Origin: Beijerinckiaceae bacterium
Lineage (GTDB): Bacteria > Pseudomonadota > Alphaproteobacteria > Rhizobiales > Beijerinckiaceae
NCBI GenBank assembly: GCA_019745195.1
Contig: JAIETL010000007.1
Span: 1-57,496 of the forward strand
DNA: 57,496 bases
Direction: 5' to 3'
A model generated the notes under the pieces. The model did not search any database and was not told the DNA's origin. It was given only the letters and a program-made list of their open reading frames with translations. How positions within the stretch are numbered: the first letter of the stretch is position 1; every line of letters starts with the position of its first letter. Position numbers and translations under genes: made by a program. Below are positions 25,896 to 32,998 of this stretch, in pieces.

Positions 25896-26234
25896 TCAGA
25901 AGTCGTCATCGAGGGGCTGGGGCGTGCTGGCGTTGCGGCGCTCGCGCAGGCTCGCCAAGCGCAGGCCTTCGTCGTCCGTGGCGGGATCGGCGAGCGACCC
26001 CAGGCGCTCGACCAGGCCGTAGGACCACAGCAGGGCGGTATAGATGGCGATGCTGGTGGACGGCTTGCCGTGCTCGGCCTCGCCGACCACCTCTCGGCTA
26101 GCGCCGATGCGCTTGGCGACATCGGCAAGGGTGATATTCCGGCGCAGGCGCGCCGTGCGCAGGTTCGCGCCCAGGCGCTTCAAGGCCGTCTCCACCTCAT
26201 AGGGCGGGGTGCTTAACAGGTGACCGCGACCCAT
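25896..26234 (-). CDS. hipB: HipB-family HTH antitoxin
   Basis: A 112-residue Xre-type HTH protein (LGANLRTARLRRNITLADVA, then KRIGASREVVGEAEHGK). It pairs with the HipA kinase downstream and should repress the operon by binding the two palindromes at 26261-26309. The ATG at 26234 is chosen because GGAGG lies 8 nt upstream. A GTG five codons further up would place that Shine-Dalgarno sequence inside the gene. Confidence 0.87.
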   Translation of the reverse strand: MGRGHLLSTPPYEVETALKRLGANLRTARLRRNITLADVAKRIGASREVVGEAEHGKPSTSIAIYTALLWSYGLVERLGSLADPATDDEGLRLASLRERRNASTPQPLDDDF

Positions 26235-26260
26235 TAGGAGTTCCTCCACGGTCCATTATA

Positions 26261-26309
26261 TGTCGGCTATAGCCGACAAAATCAAGTTATATGTCGATTT
26301 TAACCGACA
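26261..26309. promoter_or_regulatory. hipBA operator pair
   Basis: TGTCGGCTATAGCCGACA at 26261-26278 is a perfect 18-bp palindrome. TGTCGATTTTAACCGACA at 26292-26309 is a second, weaker copy. Their centres are 31 bp apart, about three helical turns. The AT-rich DNA between and around them (TATATG) suits the promoter. Confidence 0.82.
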
Positions 26310-26674
26310 ATTTTGATGCCTAGTCCCAATTTCTATGCCGGTTGGCGTAGCGTCTAGAACCGACATCGGCGGTTGGGAGGAACATATCCTGGGCCGAATT
26401 TCCCACGCTTGGAGGCTGCCCAACTGCGAAAATGCCTTCTTCCCCAGTTCACGTGTCTACCATGAGGGGCCGCGTTCCTTCGACGCTCCGATGATGCCTT
26501 GCTTTTCCACCATCTATCCCGCTCGTGGCGTTGACGCCAAACGATGAAGGGATGGCGATCCGGAGTATAAACTTCCGCTGAATCTCGACTAGCGCATGGG
26601 AGACGCCTCCGTGCTGGCCGGCCTGATCACCGGCGAAGCACACGTCCTCGTGTTCTGACACGCACAGGCCCTCC
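26310..26674. other. Non-coding stretch between hipB and DUF305 gene
   Basis: I see no gene here on either strand. Minus-strand frames of 100-150 codons are not supported by RBS or family motifs. Its right side holds the ECF-type promoter described separately. Confidence 0.5.
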
Positions 26675-26727
26675 GGAATGAAAGACGTCTCTCGCGCGTT
26701 GACCTCCATATGACGTCGCAATGGAGG
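26675..26727 (+). promoter_or_regulatory. ECF-type promoter and SD inverted repeat
   Basis: GGAAT (26675-26679), 17-bp spacer, CGTT (26697-26700): an ECF sigma pattern. CCTCCAT (26703-26709) then pairs perfectly with ATGGAGG (26721-26727), which contains the ribosome binding site of the DUF305 gene. Confidence 0.55.
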
Positions 26728-26731
26728 AATG

Positions 26732-27175
26732 ATGCGAACGCTCCAACTGGCCGTGTTCGGCCTATTCACGATTGGTTCAGCGGCCCACGCGACCGAAACG
26801 CCAAGACCATCCACGATCAACGCCGCAGGCATCGCCGCCACCGACATGAAAGCCTTCAGCGAGGCAATGGATCGGTCGATGGCGCGCATGCATGAGGGCA
26901 TGGCCGCCGCCAAACCGACCGGCGACCCCGACCGCGACTTTGCGACGATGATGATCCCACATCACCAGGGCGCGGTCGAGATGGCTGAGATCCAACTGCG
27001 CTTCGGCCGCGAGGAGCGCCTGCGCCGTCTCGCCCAGGGAATCATCGTCGAACAGCGGCAGGAAATCGCCGTGATGCAGGCGATCCTGGACGAAAAACCC
27101 GCCACTCCGGCCAATGCCGCAGGCGCCTCGGCATCCGCGCACGGCCATCACGACCACAAGGAGATGAAACGATGA
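26732..27175 (+). CDS. DUF305 family exported protein
   Basis: A DUF305 (CopM-like) protein of about 147 residues with an N-terminal signal peptide (LAVFGLFTIGSAAHA). The core has DRDFATMMIPHHQGAVEMAE, the His-His motif of the family, and IIVEQRQEIAVMQ. The C-terminus is His-rich (HGHHDHKE), suggesting metal binding in the periplasm. ATGs at 26729 and 26732 are adjacent; the second gives better spacing from GGAGG. Its stop overlaps the start of the beta-propeller gene (ATGA). It is preceded by an ECF-type promoter, and a second DUF305 gene lies at 55432. Confidence 0.85.
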   Translation: MRTLQLAVFGLFTIGSAAHATETPRPSTINAAGIAATDMKAFSEAMDRSMARMHEGMAAAKPTGDPDRDFATMMIPHHQGAVEMAEIQLRFGREERLRRLAQGIIVEQRQEIAVMQAILDEKPATPANAAGASASAHGHHDHKEMKR

Positions 27176-28605
27176 TCACGCGCCTCGCAGCCCTGCTGCT
27201 GCTCTCGACAGCTATTCCTGCCTTCGCCGGCCAGGCGCCCGGTCGCGCCGACGTGCCCGATATCGCGATCAGCAAAAGCGACCGCTTTTACACCTCCGAC
27301 CAGTTCTCCAACACGGTCTCTGTGATCGACCCGTCGCAGAACAAGCTTTTGGGCGTGATCAAGCTCGGCGAGCCGACGCCGGCGAACCTCAGCCCGCTCT
27401 ATCGTGGCCAGGTGCTGGTTCACGGCATGGGCTTCTCGCCTGACCACAAGACGCTCGCGGTGATCTCGATCGGCTCCAATTCCGTGAGCTTCATTGATAC
27501 CGAGACCAATGCCGTGAAGCACACGGCCTATGTCGGCCGTTCGCCGCACGAAGCCTTCTTCCGGCCAGACGGCAAGGAAGTCTGGGTCAGCATTCGCGGC
27601 GAGGACTACATCCAGGTGCTCGACGGTGAGAATTTTGCGCCGACGACACGGATCAAGGTGCCCAACGGCCCGGGCATGACGATCTTCTCGCCCGATGGCC
27701 GCTATGGCTATGTCTGCTCCAGCTTCAGCCCCGAGACGGTCGTGATCGACACAGGGACCAAGAAGATCGTCGGCAGCATGAAGCAGGACAGCCCGTTCTG
27801 CCCCGATATCGCAGCCACGCCTGACGGTGCACAGGTCTGGCTGACGCTGAAGGACATCGGCAAGACGATGGTGTTCAACGCCAAGCCGCCGTTCCAGTCG
27901 CTCAAGGTGCTCGATACCGGCCCGATCACGAACCACGTCAACATCGTCCGCAACGGCAAGGAGCAGTTCGCCTATGTCACGGTCGGCGGGCTGAACCTGA
28001 TCAAGGTCTTCCGCACCGACGGTTTCGAGCAGGTCGCCAGCATCCCTGTTGGCGCCTTGCCCCATGGCCTATGGCCGTCAGGCGACGGGACACGCGTCTA
28101 CGTTGGGCTGGAGAATGCCGATGCGGCAGCCGTGATCGACACCGCCAGCAACAAAGTCATCGAGACGATCCCGCTCGGACAAGCGCCCCAAGGCGTCGCC
28201 TATGTTCCCAACGCGGTGACCAAGGGCGACGGCATGGCCAATCTCCAGCCGCTCTCGGCCGCCGCGGGGTCTACCCAGCTTTCACTCGCAAGCGCGGACG
28301 GCAAGGGCGCTACGCAGGTGACGCTGTTCAACCAGGGGCTCGTTCAGATGCTGCAGGCTGCCGTCACCGGCCTTGAGCCGAAGCAGCCCTATGTGCTGGC
28401 GCTGGCTGCCAGCGCGACCGGCGATGGCGTCGTACAGCCGCTCGCCGCTTTCATGAGCAACCCCGCCGGCGCGGCGATTGTCAACGCGGTCGGACCGATC
28501 CGGCAGGTCGTCAGCGAGGTTGCGGCCATTCAGAGGCGCTACCTCGTCATCGTAGAGGGCATGGCTGACAAGCCCGGCAAGCCGGTGCAGATCCAAAAGC
28601 CGTGA
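27172..28605 (+). CDS. Periplasmic YncE/YVTN beta-propeller protein
   Basis: A 477-residue exported protein: signal peptide AALLLLSTAIPAFAG, then YVTN-type propeller repeats (NTVSVIDPSQNKLLGVIKLG, NSVSFIDTETNAVKHTAYVG, AAVIDTASNKVIETIPLG). The last about 130 residues are a separate domain, not recognised. YVTN propellers are periplasmic scaffolds, often in redox or metal clusters. It is translationally coupled to the DUF305 protein, so the two probably work together. The function is not established. Confidence 0.82.
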   Translation: MITRLAALLLLSTAIPAFAGQAPGRADVPDIAISKSDRFYTSDQFSNTVSVIDPSQNKLLGVIKLGEPTPANLSPLYRGQVLVHGMGFSPDHKTLAVISIGSNSVSFIDTETNAVKHTAYVGRSPHEAFFRPDGKEVWVSIRGEDYIQVLDGENFAPTTRIKVPNGPGMTIFSPDGRYGYVCSSFSPETVVIDTGTKKIVGSMKQDSPFCPDIAATPDGAQVWLTLKDIGKTMVFNAKPPFQSLKVLDTGPITNHVNIVRNGKEQFAYVTVGGLNLIKVFRTDGFEQVASIPVGALPHGLWPSGDGTRVYVGLENADAAAVIDTASNKVIETIPLGQAPQGVAYVPNAVTKGDGMANLQPLSAAAGSTQLSLASADGKGATQVTLFNQGLVQMLQAAVTGLEPKQPYVLALAASATGDGVVQPLAAFMSNPAGAAIVNAVGPIRQVVSEVAAIQRRYLVIVEGMADKPGKPVQIQKP

Positions 28606-28629
28606 GGGTCATCCAATCGTTCGCCTGAT

Positions 28630-28728
28630 TCGATTAATTCGACAAGAACGATCCGTTGGATAAATATGCTAGACGACGCGATCCTCTCCTCAAGGACATC
28701 CGGATGGATGAGCCGAGAGGAGAGGATC
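28630..28728 (+). promoter_or_regulatory. Promoter-like motif and perfect 12-bp SD-masking hairpin
   Basis: TCGA-N20-CGTTGGAT (28630-28661) has the same spacing as a motif before yeiH (32903-32934). Downstream, GATCCTCTCCTC (28680-28691) and GAGGAGAGGATC (28717-28728) form a perfect 12-bp stem with a 25-nt loop. It buries the whole ribosome binding site of the gene starting at 28729. Confidence 0.6.
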
Positions 28729-29184
28729 ATGACGATGACCACATTCAGAATGCCGATCGCCGAAGCCCGAACGATCGGCAAAGTGCCTCGCAGCGACACG
28801 ACAGTGCAGCGCGCCAAGCAGCATCATCGTCTGCGCGCGACTGGCGTCCATCCCTATGCCATCGGCATCGCACTGGCAGGATATGCCTGGCTGATCGTGC
28901 TGGCCTGGGCAGCCTTCGCCGGCGGGCCCAGCACATTGCTTCTCGTCATCGTCACCACGATCAGCCTGATGTATTTCGGGCTTCTGGTCGGAGGCGGCGC
29001 TCTGTCCAGGAACATGACGCCCGAGCGCGAAACCGAGCGAAGCTTCCATGAGTTCCTGGACGGCGACGTCGACATCGCGACAGGACGCGTCAGTGGACGC
29101 GACGCGCTGCTCCAAATCACGGCGCTGCCGATCGCCGCAGCCATGGGCGGAACAGCAATCGTCCTGATCGCCATCTTTGCCTGA
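28729..29184 (+). CDS. Hypothetical two-TM membrane protein
   Basis: A 151-residue protein with two predicted hydrophobic segments in the middle (ALAGYAWLIVLAWAAFAG and LLLVIVTTISLMYFGLLVGG) and a third at the C-terminus (ALPIAAAMGGTAIVLIAIFA). The soluble loop is acidic (ETERSFHEFLDGDVDIATG). Family not recognised. The ATG is right at the edge of a perfect 12-bp hairpin that contains AGGAGAGG, so translation is probably conditional. It lies between the propeller gene and the convergent sulfite-dehydrogenase operon. Confidence 0.65.
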   Translation: MTMTTFRMPIAEARTIGKVPRSDTTVQRAKQHHRLRATGVHPYAIGIALAGYAWLIVLAWAAFAGGPSTLLLVIVTTISLMYFGLLVGGGALSRNMTPERETERSFHEFLDGDVDIATGRVSGRDALLQITALPIAAAMGGTAIVLIAIFA

Positions 29185-29222
29185 CGAGCGCAGCGAAGAA
29201 ACCGGCTTGCGACAGAGGCGCC

Positions 29223-29609
29223 TCAGGGCGCCTTTTTGCCGTCACCGCCGAACTGTTTCAGATAGGCGATGAGATCCGCGACCTTGGCTGCATCCTTCAG
29301 CCCCGGATAGATCATCTTGGTCCCGGGCACCTTCGCCTTAGGGTCTCTGATGTACTCCGAGAACGTCTCGTCGCTCCAGGAGATGCCAGAGGCCTTCATC
29401 GCGGCGCTATAGCTGTAGCCGTCGAGCGTTCCAGCCTGACGGCCGATCATACCGTTCAAAATGGGACCGACGGTGTTCTTCGCGGTCTCGCCGACCTGGT
29501 GGCAGGCGCGACATTGCGCAAAGAGCTTTTCGCCGGCGGCGGCGTCCTGAGCGCGTGCCGACGACAAGCAACAGGCGGCCAGCGCCGCGGCGAGGAGGAT
29601 GCGTTTCAT
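29223..29609 (-). CDS. Cytochrome c (class I, c2/c550-like)
   Basis: A 128-residue periplasmic cytochrome: signal peptide ending SSARA, haem motif CRACH at residues 33-37, the NTVGPILNGMIGRQAG loop, and a probable distal Met in GTKMIYPG near residue 98. It is the third gene of the operon behind the molybdenum sulfite dehydrogenase and its CVGCH subunit. It is therefore the likely electron carrier from that enzyme to the terminal oxidase. Spacing to the upstream cytochrome gene is 17 bp. Confidence 0.9.
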   Translation of the reverse strand: MKRILLAAALAACCLSSARAQDAAAGEKLFAQCRACHQVGETAKNTVGPILNGMIGRQAGTLDGYSYSAAMKASGISWSDETFSEYIRDPKAKVPGTKMIYPGLKDAAKVADLIAYLKQFGGDGKKAP

Positions 29610-29626
29610 CGTAATGGCTTTCGTCG

Positions 29627-30010
29627 TCAGGGTTTAGGCGCGAAGGGGCTGACCCAGCCACCTGCCTGGGCCGGGGCCTTGGTCGGGTAGGCCTGCGCGA
29701 GATAGTCGAGCAGCACCTTGCGCGTCTCGGCGTCGGGCGCCGGCATGGCGTGCTTCTCGGTCATCCAGCTCAACGTCTCGTCCCACCGTCCGCGGTCCAT
29801 GCCCTGCCGGCCGACGACCTGGAAGGAATGACAGCCGACGCAATAGCCGAAGGTCTCTTCGCGGCCGGCAAAATCCGGCAGCGATTCAGGCGTCTCCTCT
29901 ACCGTGGTCGGCGCCTGCGCCGAGGCGGTCGAGGAGACTGCCGCAAGGAGCAGAGTGCTCAGAACGGCGGCCGCTGCTGCGGCCGCCAAATGGTTGATCC
30001 TGATCGCCAT
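29627..30010 (-). CDS. sorB: SorB-like cytochrome c subunit
   Basis: A 127-residue exported c-type cytochrome with signal peptide (VSSTASAQA) and a single haem motif CVGCH at 57-61. The sequence GRWDETLSWMTEKHAMPAPD, with a candidate Met ligand, and LLDYLAQAYP resemble the haem subunit of bacterial sulfite dehydrogenase. The ATG at 30010 lies 5 bp after the molybdoprotein stop on the minus strand, and upstream in-frame sequence is a shadow of that gene. It should take electrons from the SorA-like subunit and pass them to the next cytochrome. Confidence 0.8.
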   Translation of the reverse strand: MAIRINHLAAAAAAAVLSTLLLAAVSSTASAQAPTTVEETPESLPDFAGREETFGYCVGCHSFQVVGRQGMDRGRWDETLSWMTEKHAMPAPDAETRKVLLDYLAQAYPTKAPAQAGGWVSPFAPKP

Positions 30011-30014
30011 GCGG

Positions 30015-31352
30015 TCAGCCCACCAAGACGGCGATGCGGTGAAGCGGGTTCGAGCCGTAGCCCTGCGGGTTCCAGTTGGTCGCGACATGGGGCTGCGCCA
30101 CGCCACGCGAGTCCGTGGCGCGGACCCAGACCTCGAAATAGCCGTCGCTCGGCAAAGCCACGGTGCCGACCCATCGGACCCAGTCGTAGCGGTTCTTCGG
30201 CTTGGCCATCGAAACCATCTGCCAGCGCTGGCCGGCATCGACGGAGACTTCCACCTTCTGGATGTCGTGGTCGCCGGCCCAGGCCGCACCGCGCAGCGGC
30301 ACCTGACGCGTGCCGGCGTCAAGCCGCGTGCCGTTGGCGGGCGCGGTGATGATCGAGCGCACCGGCATCGAGGTCATGTCGGCGAAGTTGGTCTTGCCAT
30401 CGGCATTCGAGCCCGGCACGAGCGGGATCGTCGGCAGGCGATAGGAGGTGCCGCCCATCCCCTGGCCGTCATGGGGATCCTTGCGGACGAGCACGCGCGT
30501 CAGCCATTTCGATGACAGCGACGCCGGCCAGCCCGGCACGACCAGGCGTAGCGGCCCGCCATGGATATGCGGCAAGGGCTCTCCGTTCATGGCCCAGACC
30601 AGCATCGAATGCGGCTCCATAGCCTTCTCGATCGGCATGCCTCGCGAGATCGCGTCCTTGCCGGCATCGCCGGAGAGATGCGGATCGGCGCCGTAATGGC
30701 CGGTGAATTTCGCGCCGTCCTTGAGGCCTGCCGCCTTCAGCACGTCGGCGAGCCTGACGCCGGTCCACTCGGCGCAGCCGGCGCCGCCATTGGTCCACTG
30801 GTTGCCGCGTCCCGGCGGCTGGAAGAAGGAGCGGCCATTGCCGCCGCACTCCAGAACCATCCGCATCGTCTGCGGGGCGAAGCGCGACTTCAACTCGGCG
30901 ACGGTCAGCGTCAGCGGCTTGTCGACCTCGCCCTCGACCTTGAAGCTCCAGGCGTCGCCCTGCTTATTTTCCTCGGCGATCTGGCCGTTGTTGCGGACGA
31001 AGAATTTTCCGATCGGCGTGGTGTCGTCGTCGAGCAGGCGCTCCGGCGTCTCGGCCACGAGAGGCCGGTCGCCGAGCAGGACGAGACCCTTGTCCTTACC
31101 GGGATAATCGAAAGGCTGCGGACCCTTGGGCGCGGCGCCAGCGGCGGGCGCGCCCTGAGCGGAAGCTGCCGAGGTCAGGCCCGCGGCGCCGCTCCCGAGC
31201 GACAGGCCAAGGCCGGCGGCTGCCCCGAGCGAGGCAAGGCTGCCACCGAGCAGCAATCCGCGGCGAGATGGCTGGCGGCCTATCGGCCGAGTTGCGCCGT
31301 CATTGTCGGGCGATGGTGCTGCGGCATCCCGCAGTTGTGCTTCGTTGAGCAT
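30015..31352 (-). CDS. sorA: SorA-like sulfite dehydrogenase, molybdopterin subunit
   Basis: A 445-residue sulfite-oxidase-family molybdoprotein. Twin-arginine signal SRRGLLLGG near residue 29. The Mo ligand Cys is C169 in LECGGNGR. Further motifs are HIHGGPLRLVVPGWP and a C-terminal dimerisation domain (VEVSVDAGQRWQ, VWVRATDSRGVAQP). The reaction would be sulfite to sulfate in the periplasm, with electrons to cytochrome c. SoxC-like proteins are the main alternative, but no other sox gene is present. An ECF-type promoter precedes it, and the ECF sigma/anti-sigma pair is immediately upstream on the same strand. Confidence 0.88.
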   Translation of the reverse strand: MLNEAQLRDAAAPSPDNDGATRPIGRQPSRRGLLLGGSLASLGAAAGLGLSLGSGAAGLTSAASAQGAPAAGAAPKGPQPFDYPGKDKGLVLLGDRPLVAETPERLLDDDTTPIGKFFVRNNGQIAEENKQGDAWSFKVEGEVDKPLTLTVAELKSRFAPQTMRMVLECGGNGRSFFQPPGRGNQWTNGGAGCAEWTGVRLADVLKAAGLKDGAKFTGHYGADPHLSGDAGKDAISRGMPIEKAMEPHSMLVWAMNGEPLPHIHGGPLRLVVPGWPASLSSKWLTRVLVRKDPHDGQGMGGTSYRLPTIPLVPGSNADGKTNFADMTSMPVRSIITAPANGTRLDAGTRQVPLRGAAWAGDHDIQKVEVSVDAGQRWQMVSMAKPKNRYDWVRWVGTVALPSDGYFEVWVRATDSRGVAQPHVATNWNPQGYGSNPLHRIAVLVG

Positions 31353-31358
31353 GGCGTT

Positions 31359-31415
31359 TCTCCCGAGGACATGTTCCTCATGGGAGACGACGCAGGACGA
31401 TGCCGTTTTATTCCC
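31359..31415 (-). promoter_or_regulatory. ECF-type promoter and nested SD hairpin of sorA
   Basis: On the minus strand: GGGAAT (31415-31410), 17-bp spacer, CGTC (31392-31389). It is followed by nested arms TCTCCC-AT-GAGGA / TCCTC-GGGAGA (31387-31359), whose last arm is the Shine-Dalgarno sequence, 6 nt from the start codon. The outer left arm may lie at or before the transcription start. Confidence 0.62.
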
Positions 31416-31437
31416 GGACCCATAAAAATCTAAGGCC

Positions 31438-32247
31438 TCAACCCGTGCAGGCGGAGCCGGCGGCCCTGGCCTCGTCCAGTGCGGCGATGTGCTCGCGGGG
31501 CGGCAGGCGCTCGCTCTGGGTCAGGCGCGCCACCAGCGCTGCGATCCGATCAAGACGCAGGGCATCGATGCCGCGCCCGAGCAGCGCATAATCCGTCTCG
31601 TTTGCACTCCAGGATCGGATCGACAATCCCTCCCGATCCTGCGCGACCGGATGCGGCAGCGAGGGGCCGCGATGCGGCGCGATCCACAAGCCGATCCGGC
31701 AGCCATTGGGCCCGACATAACCGGCCAGCATGCCGCCGCCCCGGCGGATGGCCGGATCGAGCGACAGATGGACGAGCGTCAGCGAAGCGAGCGCCAGGTC
31801 CGGCAGCTGGCCGGCGCTGGCCCCGGCCATCTCCACCTGAAGCCGGCCACTCCGATCGGCACCCGCGTCAGCGAGCCAGGCGCGATGCGCGGCCACGGCC
31901 GCCGAAAGCGGCGGCGCATCCGGCGTCGCCATGCCAACCATCCAGATCGCGGCGCCCAGGCCAACGGCGAGGGAAAGGGATGCGGCCAGCGCTGCAACCC
32001 GTGCGGACAGGGGCCGCCGTCGCTGCGGCAGTCGCAGCGCCGGCGCGCCGATCTCCGGAGCCAGGCTGCGCGTCGTGGCCCGCAGACGCGAGAGGCTTGC
32101 AACGCGTGCGGCAAGATCGGGATCGCGCGCGACGGCAGCGGCGATGTCGGCGGCGGCATCGGGCGCGAGCTCGTCGTCGACGTAGGCGTTGAGCGCCTCC
32201 CAGGTCATCGTCGGGTTGCCGGTCATGGTCTCGTCTTCATCTCGCAT
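31438..32247 (-). CDS. Anti-sigma factor (transmembrane)
   Basis: A 269-residue membrane anti-sigma factor. The N-terminal cytoplasmic part has the usual LNAYVDDELAPDAAADI motif. One membrane segment follows (VAALAASLSLAVGLGAAIWM), then a periplasmic domain of about 150 residues with little similarity to described sensors. It overlaps the ECF sigma gene by 11 bases. It should hold the sigma factor at the membrane until a periplasmic signal (sulfite, metal or redox stress) is sensed. The signal itself cannot be read from sequence. Confidence 0.85.
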   Translation of the reverse strand: MRDEDETMTGNPTMTWEALNAYVDDELAPDAAADIAAAVARDPDLAARVASLSRLRATTRSLAPEIGAPALRLPQRRRPLSARVAALAASLSLAVGLGAAIWMVGMATPDAPPLSAAVAAHRAWLADAGADRSGRLQVEMAGASAGQLPDLALASLTLVHLSLDPAIRRGGGMLAGYVGPNGCRIGLWIAPHRGPSLPHPVAQDREGLSIRSWSANETDYALLGRGIDALRLDRIAALVARLTQSERLPPREHIAALDEARAAGSACTG

Positions 32248-32833
32248 GGCGCCGTCCTGCTGAGATCGGCGTGACGTTTCGCCCCTCGATCAGGCTCAGC
32301 ATCGCCAGACGCGCGCGGCTGAGGCGGCTCATCACCGTGCCCACTGGCAGATCGAGGACTTCCGCCGCCTCGGCATAGCGGAACCCTGCCAGATCGACCA
32401 GTTCGATGATCTCGCGATGCGCCGGGTCGATTCGTTCCAATGCCTGTCTGACAGTGATCTCGGCGATCAGTCGGTCGTCGCAGTCCCAAACCGTAGCTCC
32501 CCAGGCTTCTGCCGCACTGTCGTCAGCGCGCACCGAAGACCGGCGGTGATCGTCGATCCAGCAATTGCGCAGGACCTTGAACAGCCAGGCCCGCGCCTGC
32601 GACGGTTCTGTCGGAATAGCCGGGCTGGCGAGAGCCTTGCTCGCGCATGACTGCAGCAGATCGCCTGCGGCGTCACGGCTGCCGCTCAGCCTGACAGCAT
32701 AGCCGAACAGCCGCTGCCAGTTATCCCGAAGTGCCAGTTCGATCGTCTTGCGCAGGATCGTGTCTCGCTTCGCCGGCCGAAGGTCGCAGGGTTTCCGGGT
32801 CGGCATCATGGCAGCCAGCGCGCGCTCCGTCAT
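32237..32833 (-). CDS. ECF RNA polymerase sigma factor
   Basis: A 198-residue ECF sigma factor: region 2 (LFGYAVRLSGSRDAAGDLLQ, then RAWLFKVLRNCWIDDHRR) and region 4 (IIELVDLAGFRYAEAAEVLD, then LPVGTVMSRLSRAR). Co-encoded with a membrane anti-sigma factor. The candidate regulon motif GGAAY-N16/17-CGTY occurs before the DUF305/propeller operon, sorA and the copper-storage gene. In Sinorhizobium, RpoE1/RpoE4 with similar gene neighbourhoods respond to sulfite, which makes that a reasonable hypothesis here. Confidence 0.9.
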   Translation of the reverse strand: MTERALAAMMPTRKPCDLRPAKRDTILRKTIELALRDNWQRLFGYAVRLSGSRDAAGDLLQSCASKALASPAIPTEPSQARAWLFKVLRNCWIDDHRRSSVRADDSAAEAWGATVWDCDDRLIAEITVRQALERIDPAHREIIELVDLAGFRYAEAAEVLDLPVGTVMSRLSRARLAMLSLIEGRNVTPISAGRRHAR

Positions 32834-32902
32834 CAGCGACCAAGAGCGCGCCAGATGCCGCGCGTGTGCCCGTGTTCAACTCGACACGATCATTCGCTTT
32901 TA

Positions 32903-32934
32903 TCGAACGAACTGAGAATGATTAGTCGTTGGAT
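32903..32934 (+). promoter_or_regulatory. Promoter-like motif before yeiH
   Basis: TCGA (32903), 20 bp, CGTTGGAT (32927-32934). The same words at the same 32-bp span precede the membrane-protein gene at 28729. It lies 65 bp before the yeiH start in the divergent spacer with the sigma gene. Confidence 0.4.
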
Positions 32935-32998
32935 GGGCCAATCATGGTGCTTCATTCTCCTGTGACCCAATCGCAGCCGATCAGGCCAGGACCAACCG

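Noticed and set aside
26235..26249. GTG start for hipB five codons upstream
   Set aside because: It would place GGAGG inside the coding sequence; the ATG at 26234 has proper RBS spacing.
26261..26278. TGTCGGC in the hip operator as a further transposon end
   Set aside because: It is part of a symmetric 18-bp operator directly upstream of hipB, with no repeat array behind it.
26449..26913. Minus-strand frame of 154 codons before the DUF305 gene
   Set aside because: It overlaps the DUF305 gene and its promoter, and has no known family or RBS.
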